Below are positions 10,640 to 21,201 of a stretch of 64,000 nucleotides of DNA, piece after piece. Source of the stretch: Nymphalis io (taxonomy: Eukaryota; Arthropoda; Insecta; Lepidoptera; Nymphalidae); NCBI RefSeq assembly GCF_905147045.1, contig NC_065896.1:1451001-1515000 (forward strand), given 5' to 3'. The translations under genes were made by a program, and so were the position numbers. The first letter of the stretch is position 1; the number at the start of each line of letters is the position of its first letter. The notes under the pieces were generated by a model. That model worked only from the letters and a program-made list of their open reading frames with translations, searched no databases and was not told the origin of the DNA.

Positions 10640-11223
10640 GCTCGCATTCTCGGTACTCACGAGTACCTGGGCACTCACACCATTTCAAATATTTCATTAT
10701 TTTGGCTTATAGAAATGTTAAGGTAATGGTACTGTATGTCCGTTTGTTAATTAAATATTACTAAGTCAGTTATATCCCATATAATTATATTTTTACTAAA
10801 AGCACTAAGGCTGTTGTGATGTGTTTCATGTCTGCTTCATTTCAAGAACTAAATTTATGAGCGAGAATTGGCTGGTTTTTAGCTCATGAACAAACTAAGC
10901 TCTATTTTTTCTCCTCAACCTTGAACAGGTACTATTTGGCAAGTTAATAATGTTAGGGCGAAGCCTTAACGATGCAATGTGAATTTGTGTCGTAAAAATC
11001 TACGGGCGACGAATTTACGACGACCTGCTGCAAGCAGATGTAGGGTAGTAGTGAGGTCCATGTCACACTGGAAACTAAACTTATCGGCGGAGTTTACTTA
11101 CACGTCTGCCGTATGCGATGAATTGTTTGCGTTAATTCAACGCATCGCATTGAGATACAAAATCATTTTACAAAGTGACGTCACATTGCGACTATATTTT
11201 CTTCATCTAAAGCAACAGTGATA
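10640..11223. other. Unannotated region; 3' flank of candidate exon at 11428
   Basis: A plus-strand frame at 10979-11221 (80 codons) has no recognisable domain. The sequence around 10955-11170 is GC-richer and could be a decayed DNA transposon. Nothing firm can be called. Confidence 0.45.
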
Positions 11224-11233
11224 TTTATTTATT
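11224..11233 (-). terminator. Candidate poly(A) signals, overlapping AATAAA pair
   Basis: On the minus strand two overlapping AATAAA hexamers lie about 195 nt past the stop codon of the candidate terminal exon ending at 11428. This fits a short 3' UTR. In AT-rich DNA the hexamer is common, so support is modest. Confidence 0.35.
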
Positions 11234-11427
11234 CAGTGATACTCAACGTTTTTACTCTATAAGTTAATTGGCTAATTCAGTTGTAACATAATATGTATTT
11301 CTTTATGTACCACCCAAAATATCATTTATCTATTTGATGAAATAACAGTCGACAGTATATATTTGTTAGCGAAATATGATAAAAGCATTCTTAAAGGATT
11401 CCTCTATTCACAAAAGCTAATTTCTCA

Positions 11428-11597
11428 CTATCTCAAAAATGCCTCCTGGCGGGCCTCGTGTCTGGGTGTGCTTTCCAAAGCTTTTTGTTCCCATGTCAAA
11501 TCATCCAGTTTGACGCGCTCCTTCTCAAACGGCGTGTCACGAATCTTTTCTTTTCGTATGTAGGTTAAAACGTCATGGCGTAGTGCATTGGATGAAG
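11428..11597 (-). CDS. Candidate terminal coding exon, unidentified protein
   Basis: Read on the minus strand after an AG at 11598-11599, two bases complete a codon. Then 55 codons follow to a TAG at 11428-11430: SSNALRHDVLTYIRKEKIRD at the start, TPFEKERVKLDDLTWEQKAL in the middle and ESTPRHEARQEAFLR at the end. The composition (many Lys, Glu, Arg, Asp; mixed codons; GC higher than surroundings) is that of a real charged, helical C terminus rather than AT noise. I do not recognise the family. The string DLTWEQK faintly recalls the C-terminal part of basal-body-orientation factor 1 (BBOF1/CCDC176), but this is a weak memory match. The acceptor has a poor pyrimidine tract. The likely upstream partner is at 12512, but the phases disagree (4 nt instead of 3 at the join), so an exon is missing or one border is wrong. 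Confidence 0.5.
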
Positions 11598-12511
11598 CTG
11601 TCGGTTATCGAAATACGACAAATCGGGAAATTACTTGTTTTTTTTTTTATAAATATATTTATTATTTCTATCTTTTCGAAGTAAAACTTCTTAGTCGGCG
11701 ATTCGAGAATAGTTGAATGAGAAATATTAAGAGTTAAATTTTAAGGTCACGGCACCTTGATGTGAATTACAATACGAGAGAAGAAATAATATGCGACATC
11801 AAGGTCGTATACTGCGTATACATAACTCTCAAGAGTTATGTATATGCTACCCATTCAATGCACTACATTTTACTTTTAATAAGAGATTTCTTTAAAAGTT
11901 TAATTTCTGTCACGTGTCAACCTGACAATAATGACAATAATTTACTTTATCTTTTATAATATTTTTTTTTTACTAAATTATTTACAACCCGTGTCATGTT
12001 TTTCTAAAGAGTTCTATTCTTCCATTCTGCTTTTTTAATTTATAATAAGTACTTATAATTCCTCAATTTTCGATATTTATGTATTAATTTATTATTTATA
12101 AATTAACGATATTTAACTTCGGTGTGACGATATTTAACTTCTAAAAAAAATATACAAATCAAACAATATTAATATAAAATAAATATCACATAGTTATTGT
12201 ATTTATTATTACTTTACAGCCACTTTACAACTTGCCTTATTCATATATTATTACTTCAACATCAACGAATCTATTGTTTGGAAACAAAGCCAAAACATTT
12301 CAGATAATCTTTTTCTGTGGTTAGATCCTAATGTCGAATAAGTAATAATAAGCGCCCTTATAAGCCTACTTGAAATAATAATTATTTTATTTGATTTTAT
12401 TGATGGGAACGACGATATAAAAAAAACTATCATTAAACTATATTTTCTTTTTCATGCAGTGGACGGTTTATATGGTGTTCTTCTTCAGAAGTATAAATCA
12501 CACAAACTTAC
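11598..12511 (-). other. Possible intron between two candidate exons
   Basis: AT-rich sequence with no repeat family. It contains the hairpin at 11817-11844. If the two candidate exons belong to one gene, a further small exon must lie here or a border must shift. Confidence 0.35.
11817..11844. repeat. 13-bp inverted repeat, 2-nt loop
   Basis: TATACATAACTCT (11817-11829) and AGAGTTATGTATA (11832-11844) are exact reverse complements. Confidence 0.85.
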
Positions 12512-12590
12512 TTAAACGAACGATGAGGCACACATTCTCGCCTCATAAATTTGGGTCCAGCACAAATTTGCTTGCCTGTTCCACCCTCGC
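12512..12590 (-). CDS. Candidate internal coding exon, Cys-containing, unidentified
   Basis: On the minus strand a good acceptor (TAATTATTTCAG) precedes a 79-nt segment followed by a consensus donor (GTAAGT, plus-strand ACTTAC at 12506-12511). Only the frame starting at the third base stays open: EGGTGKQICAGPKFMRREC then VPHRSF, ending on two bases of a codon. The two cysteines are nine residues apart. GG-K-xxC-x8-R-x-C is loosely like the middle of thrombospondin type-1 repeats, but 25 residues are too few to assign a domain. It is on the same strand as, and 0.9 kb upstream of, the candidate terminal exon at 11428. The splice signals are better than for that exon, but the mismatch in phase leaves the link unproven. 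Confidence 0.45.
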
Positions 12591-12875
12591 CTGAAATAAT
12601 TACCCACTGTCGACACCCGGCTAACTCTAAGAGATTTACATCACAAGGGGTTGTTTGAACGTGAAAACTTAACTAAGGCAGCACTTTTATTTAATTTGCA
12701 CATGCTATTTTTAAATTAATTTGACCGGCTGACATATTACGAGATCTCCGAGACCCGATTGATTTGAAATTCAGCATATAACTCCTTACGTGACGTAGAC
12801 GCTCACTAAGAACGGATTTCATCATTTTAAACCGGCAGTATTAAGAAATAACGATTTTTATTAATATTTATTTAT

Positions 12876-13106
12876 CTAAAATAGATAGGCGGACGGTAAA
12901 TGGGCCACATGGTGATAAGTGTTCAACACCGCATAAAGACATTGGCACTCTAAGAAATATTAACCGTTCCTCCAATGTGCCACCAACTCTGGGAACAAAG
13001 ATGTTGTGTCCCTTATGCCTGTTGTTACACTGGTTCATTCACCCTTTAAACCGAAACACAACAAAGTATTGCTATTACCCAGACGAGCTTGCACAAAACC
13101 CATCTA
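12876..13106 (-). repeat. SINE-A copy, 5' part deleted
   Basis: The tail half is recognisable (AGATAGGCGGACG, TGGGCCACATGGTGATAAG). The CTGTTTTGCGG-to-GAGTGGG stretch is deleted, so AGTATTGCTATTACCCAGAC joins directly to the head. Confidence 0.85.
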
Positions 13107-14468
13107 TGTAGGTACATGGATATTCGTTTGAATAGAGTGCATTTAATTCAAATTTTTTTGATTTTACTAACCAAACCATGCAGACGTCCTGCCTTCGCGT
13201 TCATACCAACTGTCATGGAAATCGACGGTATAGAAGTTCATACAACGCCATCTATCGGCGAGTGACAGCAAAATAGAAAGCATAAAAATATACATATACA
13301 CATATCCACCTATCGTGGGATTGTGTCAAAAGATATCAATATCTATATACCTTAAACAGATATACGAAAATCCGTTTTTATATAAAAGATTTATGTATCG
13401 AATACAAGATCATTGTTTCAAAATGTATGTTGCTTTTTGTTATCAGAAACGACTAGTCTAAACGTTGTATTGACGTCGAGAACATGGTTTTGGGATCATG
13501 CCAGCTAGACTGTTATGTCGGAAACCAAGGCGATATATCAAAGTATTTTAAACAAAATTTATATTATAACGGGTAGGTTCTAGAAGTGAAATTTCAATTT
13601 TTGAATATGATAATAATAATTATTTAAAATGATCACGAATAATTCTGCTTAAAAATATATTTGTAAAAAGACAGTGTAATACAGACCATAATTCATTTTA
13701 AATTAAAAAAAAAATTGGAAGGTCTCCATGCGAACATATGCTGCCTTCACGGAAGACAAGTGATGTGTCTGTTTGTACATATTATGTTGAGTAAAGACCA
13801 TTGTGGGAATTGGACCTTAAATAATCTAAATTTGTTTCAAATATTAACCTTTTTATATTTCATTGATTTTTACTGCTTGCCAATTATAAGCTCTTGTTAC
13901 TTCAAATTTATATATGTTTTACCTTCACTTTGCCAATGAATAAATTTAAATATTACGTTTAAAAAAAATATAACGCCTAATATTATTGAATACAAGAAAA
14001 GCGTCTAGTTAGTATAATTTGTAGACTATGTATTTTTTTACCTATACCGCCTGTAATAAAGTATAGAGCAATAATATTTAACAATAATTAATAGCTGAAG
14101 AGTTTAGCCGGTGTTTTGGTTGTTTGTAAGCTCGACTATATGGCCGTTACACGCCCACCATTATCTATTGTAATTGCCTCAAAACATCGGTATTTACTAT
14201 TGATTTTATTATTAAATATTTTATAGTTCATGTGGATCATAAACCAAGGTGAGAAGCAGCCATGGTTTTATGCCTAGGCCGACAAGGCAGCGGCCTAGGG
14301 GCAAAGACTAAAATAATATTATTTAACCCTTACCACTTCGATGAGAAGCCACAAATGTCATAAGGGCCTGTGATGTCTAAGTCCGGGCGTGGTTGTGGGC
14401 TTAAATCTGGTCTAGCAATACTGGGTCTTCATGCGCCTAATTTGTGTTTATAATATAAATAACTTGGG
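13107..14468. other. Unannotated, with traces of decayed repeats
   Basis: CGCCATCTATCGGCGAGTG (13249-13267) is a phrase seen in many lepidopteran transposon fragments. A CCTAGGCCG / CGGCCTAGG inverted pair lies at 14273-14298. No exon with paired splice sites was found. Confidence 0.45.
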
Positions 14469-14632
14469 TTCCCTCAAACGAGGCGTGAAGAGGCATCTTG
14501 CGGGCCGGCGAGGCGGGAGCGGCTAGTACAGATTGTTCTTTCCGACTGTACTGGCCGTCGTACGCTTGGACTCTACTACCACTTACCATCAGGTAGAGTA
14601 GTCATTTGCTTTCCCGACGATATAAAAAAAAT
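14469..14632 (+). mobile_element. Jockey-type LINE 3' tail, 5'-truncated
   Basis: It starts GGTTCCCTCAAACGAGGCGTG, encodes only the end of the ORF (KRGVKRHLAGRRGGSG-like), then the 3' UTR with CCACTTACCATCAGGTAG, and ends GATATAAAAAAAATA. It is in the opposite orientation to the copies at 3883 and 60136 and is the only clear plus-strand LINE tail in this half. Confidence 0.85.
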
Positions 14633-14659
14633 ATCGTGCTAGGTGGCTAAGGACAATAT

Positions 14660-14745
14660 CGTGAGGAATCTGCATATGTAGAATGGGATTCTGCCATGTG
14701 TATCACGTCACCTGTATTAGAGCAGCGTGGTGAAATAAATTTGAA
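14660..14745 (+). repeat. SINE-B internal fragment
   Basis: CGTGAGGAATCTGCATATGT, GATTCTGCCATGTGTAT and TAGAGCAGCGTGGTGAAATAA match the second half of SINE-B. Confidence 0.7.
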
Positions 14746-17700
14746 ATTACTACTACTATATAAATAATTTCTAGAATATTTGATGTACTTTAATTATAAA
14801 TTTATGCAGTTTATTACAATTAATATATACAGAAAATACACACGAAATGACCGTAGGAATAACTTATTTTCATTTGCATAACTATAATACCCTTACCGTC
14901 TGTTTTGCCTGACATTAACTTGCTCGAATTGCTTTTAATTATCATTTTACATTAATTTATTTTGGTGAGATTGTTTAAATGTGTTTTTCACTTGGAAATT
15001 TTTATATTACTATACGTTAATTAATTAAATGTTAAGTTAACCCACTGTATTTAAACTAATACATAAAATAAATTATTAAAAACAAATAGAAAAACGAATA
15101 AAATTGAGTTTATATAAAATTTTCTCTCAATCGGTTGCGTGGAATTGACTCAAATAACTCTTCTGACAGGCCAGCAATTTTAACTTGTATATCAATAAGA
15201 TTATTTATGACTAAGAAGTAGAATACATAAACCAAACGCTTAATCCTACCAAATGAAAGTCATTTTGGCTATGAATATCATAAAACCGAATCAAAGCAGA
15301 CACGTACTGAGAAAGCCGGTTAAAAGCGGCTCAAACCAGCTAAAACCGACTCTTACCGGTGGGCGAGCGGTGGAATACTGGCTTAAGGGATTCGTCGAAT
15401 GATTCACGAGCCACTGAAAATAGTAATATACTGTAATAACACCGAAATAGGGCAACAGGATAAACGAAAAGTAGGCAGGATTTTTGTTATTAAACTTAAG
15501 TTAGTATTCAGATTTCGTCTATATTTGTAGTAGGGATAAAAATAAAATAAAGAAACAGTAGCTTAATAGTAATAAAAATATTGTCAATATGCCTTAAAAC
15601 CGATTTCCGTTTAATTATTTACAATTTGGATGTTATATTAGGAGATTAATGGTACGGTCTTGTGCAAGATTAAGGAGTTATAGCATTGAATATGCTAAAC
15701 GATGTATTTGTTGTACATCATTTTGTCCGGCTTATTAAGTACTCTCAAAATAAGCAATGTGTATGAGTTGATTATCTTATCAGATACTCATTTAGCACTA
15801 ATAATACCCAACAACCTTGAAGACGTCCATCGAAAATAATGAAGAGAAGATAATTATAACGAGTTTGACTGTTTAAACTCTAATAATATTAATAATTATT
15901 TAACGAATATATTATAAAGAAAACTGCGTATCAAATGTTATTTAGCATTACTAAGTTATCACAAAGATTAATATTGTCAAAGCGACTATTATTACCATTA
16001 TTTTATGTGATTTGATTTTAATGTGCTATTATAAATTAATAATGTTCATATTCTTCGAATTAAAATTATGTTACATCATGAAAATTTAAAATAAAATAGT
16101 GGTTAGGTTAGGATATATTCGGAAGGCCCTACACGTGTAGATACTTATCTACACGTCTGCACTTCACTTAAGTACGGCATATGTATGTTTATGTATAATT
16201 GGATCCGGGTTGTTGAGACGGCAGTGGGTTAGTTGCTGTTTCAAACTATGCTCATATTTTATCATATAACTCGTTATAATTATTGATAATTTTATTTATA
16301 CGATGACTAATTTTGTAGCCTATTTGTTTTCATATTGTATTTTTTCAGTATTCAATGATGTCTTGTGTTATTTATAATAAAAATCAATTATTTTATTTCA
16401 AATTCATTTTATCAACCTAAAACCTCCAATATTATTAAAAGGCTTATTTATCATGATACATAAATTGTCAAAAAATAGAAGCATTTCGGTGGTAAAAACA
16501 TGAATCATGTGATTTTCTTGACTTGTTACTTTAGATGGGATTGGTGATTGACACAATCACTTACGCTCACTTGATTCGTCATAACTTATTTTCAAAACAA
16601 TGTCTACGATGTGAATCTTTAAAATATTTATAATTGACATGATGATCTAGTTTTGATGTAATGAGGAGAGGGAACAAATTAAAGGTTATGAAAATCTCTC
16701 ATTTGCAAGCAATTTTGGAGATTGTGTTAACTATTTTGTTTTATTTTTAATGGATTCATAGTCAGTATATAAGCACTATCTAAGCAGTAGCTAAGCCACC
16801 AAATTGGAAAGTCTTTCTCCATATGTTCTCTTTTTATGTGAAAGTCAGAATAGGATTCCAGAGTAATTTTAATAATATTGTCGTCCAACTTTCCATCTAT
16901 ATAATATACGCACACTTGCACAGGACATAGAAAGTATTACTCCTTTCATGAATAATAATAAAAATATTATCATAATATTTAGCATTGTTCTTAGCCATGA
17001 ATGTACTACATTTTACCAATAAAAATATTCTAAGGAAAGAAACTTAGTCGGCTTGACCTTTAAATTATTTGCTACAACTTTATTATAAGCATTCTGAAAG
17101 TGGTATTTTACAAGCAAACACGTTCGTTACAGATTTTGATTTATTTCAGTGATTACTGATTACATATTAATATAATAACATATAATAGCTTAACCTATTG
17201 ATTCTAAAAAAATCATTTCCAATACCATCTTATCTAGTTATTAATTTTTTGATTAATCCGTTAAAAAGTACCGATTAAGTTAATAATTAGCTTAAATAAA
17301 ACATGGATATTAAATAGAAAGCCCTTGTTGGAGATAAAATCTGAAACAAATGTAATGTATTTTAATTTTCATTTAATATCCAAGTTAAAAATCAGACGAG
17401 CGTCCCACTCGTTTGATATTAATGAAAAAATCTTTGGTTTACAATCAAGGTTAACAAAAAAACTTAGTAAATAAAATGATTTATAGATTAAAAACGATAC
17501 GCTCAACAAATAATATATAGGCAGTCATCTTATAAATGGTCCGAACGAAGAGGATTTTGTTCAGAAACTTTTCGAACAGTCAAAACTTTGGCGTCGCGTA
17601 ATATCATACGGGATCTCTTATATTTATCATCTAGAACATTTTAAATAAACTCGTTACATTTTTAATTTATTATAACTACGGCTAATTCTCTGAATTGCAA

Positions 17701-18570
17701 ATTTTATCGTATAAGTTAACAAACAACTTTTTGATTGATTTTTGCTTTTAATTTATCGCTAAAACTACGTATTACGCTCTAATTTCCTATTTTAAAAACT
17801 ATTCTTGTCTAAGAGAGGACTGTTTTAATGAAACTTATAAATGATAAGAGAGATGAAAGATATGATTCAGATAAGTTGAAAAGAGATGAAGCGATAAACG
17901 TTGATAGTAAAGATTAGGAAGGATGTTATGAAATCGAAATGATTTTTTATGCACTGGTTATGGAAGTCAAGATGTCTAAGAAGTTAATTTATGATTTAAA
18001 CTTTATTGTCGGTATTAGCAAATTTGATCGAACAAATGATAATGAGAAGCATCTAAATAAATGGGAAGTACTCACAGCCAGAATGATTTCTCATTGTTCA
18101 TGTCTAGATATGGTAAGGAAGAGGGATATTTTTTTTAATAAGTTTTAGTTTAAATTTTAGGTTTAATTTTAATCTATAAATAACTACAGTGCTTTAGTTT
18201 AAATTTTCTATTTAATCAAAATAAGGATTAGAAATGCAATCCTTTTTAATGGAATGATAGATTAATAGCACTACATGAGATTAATTTTGCTATTATACTT
18301 CATGATTAACTGCAATATCTCCGAAACGGCGTAGATAAAAGTTTTAATCATGAAGATTTTTAATAGCATTTCAAATCCAATAATCTTAGATAATTTAGAA
18401 GAAGTTTATTTTGGTAACTACAATAGTTCGCATTAGTGAATAATTTTCATGAATAGTAAAGTTTAGTTCATTTTAAATTTTGAATTATTACTAAGCTATC
18501 CAAGTGCTAGATTTAAAATTGTAGTCAATAGATTTATTTATCTAAATTTTAAATGTCAGGGAAGGGATAA
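14746..18570. other. Long unannotated AT-rich stretch
   Basis: Almost free of recognisable repeats, which is unusual for this window. The only short frames are AT-rich and low-complexity. A GC-richer patch at 15290-15420 has imperfect internal repeats (AAGCGGCTC, AACCAGC, AACCGACTC). No coding evidence. Confidence 0.55.
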
Positions 18571-18594
18571 TGATATATATAAATAAATATATAA

Positions 18595-18652
<58 letters not shown>
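18571..18652. repeat. AT microsatellite
   Basis: An (AT)n run of about 26 units at 18601-18652, preceded by ATAAATAAAT variants. Likely length-polymorphic and prone to assembly error. Confidence 0.95.
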
Positions 18653-18655
<3 letters not shown>

Positions 18656-19959
18656 AATAAAATAGCTAGAATACTAAAGGAGATTTCAAAGAATGAATTT
18701 ATAAATAATTAACTTATATAATAAGATATAATGAGGAGCGTAGAAGATAAGACGCTAAGATTTATTTTATAGAAGCATTACAAGATAATGGCACCGCGGA
18801 ACGTACCTGTGTTTATAAAAAATTATCCTAAATAAACTTATCGTTAGTTTTCGAACGAGATTATGTTGCTTTTAATCCATGATAGTTACCTTAATATTAA
18901 TTTTTCAATGCGCTACGTTTAACATTTCATTTTAAGTCATCGCCTACGATTTCTTTATTGCCAATACCTAATTATAATTCCTGATAGTTTGCCTTATTTC
19001 TGTGATCCAGCAAATAGATGTTAAGTTGTGATGTGCGACATTACCCTATATTTTAATTATCTTTATTAAATATTACATAATAATTTAAATATAAAGATTC
19101 ACGAGCTCAATGAATCTTCACATTTAAGAATCGTATTTTATTAACTAAATCGCGATGTCAAAGTTTTTGTTCTATTTTAAGGAATTGAGATTTTTTTGTT
19201 AGTTCTAAAACTAACCGAAGCAGTAGAAACTAGTTCAACATACCTCGGTCGGTTTAAATCAGAATCCAAAGCGGATCCACGCAAATTTCTAGGAGGAAGT
19301 TGCTTTGCTTTGCGTGGAAGTACTAGGATTCCGTAAATCGTTTCGCTTTCATTTTGACCATTTATAAGAAGTTCCCTTATAATTAAATTATAATCACATT
19401 TAACACGAAAGTAAAATACGTCGGTATGAACATACGTTTTAAAGTTTAAATTTACAATTTTTACTTGTCCAACATTAACTTTTCATTTTTATCCTCTACC
19501 GATAGATTCGACCGAACGTTACTTTACTAGAAATACAAAATTTAACGTATTTACAACCATTTTTTTTAAATCTTTTAACAAAACATTCATAAGTACATAC
19601 TTGCTTCGCGCACAGTCTAAATGTACATTCTTTACAATATTAGCGTTACGAGGACTAGATTTAATTGGGGAACAAAAACCGTGTACTGAAAACGTCGGAT
19701 TACGATTCTACAGTTTTGGCGCGGCGTACTTCGTACGTCCGGTGGACTTGTTACTATGGTACTATTTTTTGTTTCTTCATATTGTCTGGCAGTTGCATTA
19801 ATTCGATATCATTCGGAAACCTTCGATTTCTCTTGATTATTATTATTTCCCATTACCAGCACTAAGTCGATGGTTGGACCAGACCAGCTAATTACTCGTG
19901 CCAAAACGTATGTCTTTTAGAATTTTTTGGTGATATTATTTTTTACTTAGGTTATACGA
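18653..19959 (-). other. 3' flank and possible 3' UTR of Ggamma30A
   Basis: Lies downstream of the stop codon at 19960. The first exact AATAAA on the minus strand is at 19137-19142, about 820 nt past the stop, so a 3' UTR of that size is possible; variant signals nearer the stop cannot be excluded. A hairpin (CCACGCAAA / TTTGCGTGG) lies near 19278-19318. No other exon was seen. Confidence 0.4.
19137..19142 (-). terminator. Candidate poly(A) signal for Ggamma30A
   Basis: First canonical AATAAA on the minus strand below the stop codon. Chosen by position only. Confidence 0.25.
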
Positions 19960-20065
19960 TTACATGATGATGCATTTTCCTTTTTCAGCCCAAGGGTTGT
20001 TTTTCTTGTCAGGGGCATGTATGAGAGGATCATTCTTCTCATTTTCCTCTACGTATTCTCTCATC
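19960..20065 (-). CDS. Ggamma30A: Ggamma30A last coding exon (C-terminal half of GGL domain, CaaX box)
   Basis: The minus strand shows acceptor GTTTTGTTTCAG, one base completing the split Ala codon, then MREYVEENEKNDPLIHAPDK followed by KNNPWAEKGKCIIM and TAA at 19960-19962. The ENEKNDPLI and NNPWAEKG motifs are hallmarks of G-gamma C-terminal halves. CIIM replaces the CVIM of the fly protein and keeps the CaaX pattern. GC content is visibly above the surroundings. The exon is flanked 115 bp upstream (intron side) by a decayed SINE-A at 20181. Confidence 0.97.
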
Positions 20066-21139
20066 CTGAAACAAAACAAAATTATTGGTCATTTTGTTAT
20101 AATAAATAAATTGACATTTCATCGAAGGTATAATGTAGAACGGCCAAGTGATCTTTTAATTTTTTTTAATGATTATATATAACAGCTAGGAAGACTGGCA
20201 AAGTAGACAACTGGTAAGTGATCAACACTGGCCGTAGACTTTGGTACTGTAATAGAAAGAAATATAAAGAAATATTGACCAATTCTTATATCGTTAATGC
20301 GTCACTAACTTTAGGAAGCAGAAGTTACGACCCTTTCCTCTATATTTATACTGGCTTACTCAGACATAAAACTCAGAACAAAACAATACTAGATAGTGCT
20401 GTTTGACGGTACGGAGTGATGAGTGGGTTGTACCTACCCAGACGCGTTTGCACAAAGCCCAAAAAGTTAACCTTTCACTGCTAATTGAGTGATAAATGTA
20501 TTATATCTTGCCATTACTCCCCGAGTACGCCACTTACTAATATAGCATGTGGGCGATTACACGTGTGAATAAAGCAATCGATTCTATTGCGTAATAAATC
20601 ACGTTCTAAGAGTTTTATAAAGGCGTCAAAGATCTACGCAAAGTTCGCCAGTTGAAGATATTTATGGCATCGTCTAAATTTTTAATGTTATGTAAACTTC
20701 CGCCTTTAATATTTTTCTTGACTTTGAAATAAGTTTTTTTTTTTAATAAAACTCCCACTTTGATTTATATTCAATTGAATATTTAAGCATTATGTTATAT
20801 TTATTGATAGTCAAAGAATGAAACTTAGTGTTTTTTTTTTATTTCTTTAGTTAACGAAACAATTTCAATGTCCATATAGCTTAATAGCTTAAAGGCGTTC
20901 GTTTCGATCATTATATTTTACTTTTTTATAAATATTTTAGTAAGTTTCTAAAAGGAAAATATACAAATGTTTGTTTGTTTATTAAGTTAATATTCTATAC
21001 TAGGAGGAGACTGATGAACTGACAATTTTAATTAGATACTTTGAGTAAAAGTTTCAAAATTTGCAAAAGGCATTTCAAAGATCTTAAGATTATTAAATAA
21101 TAAGAAATAAAATTTTAGGCATTTTATCACAAAATACAA

Positions 21140-21201
<62 letters not shown>

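Noticed and set aside
16129..16156. Regulatory palindrome CTACACGTGTAG and repeat of TCTACACG
   Set aside because: Short E-box-like palindrome; such motifs are expected by chance in 64 kb and nothing links it to a gene.
18601..18652. CRISPR or satellite array
   Set aside because: Simple AT microsatellite without spacers.
19964..20182. 72-codon plus-strand ORF
   Set aside because: Antisense shadow of the last Ggamma30A exon and flanking intron.
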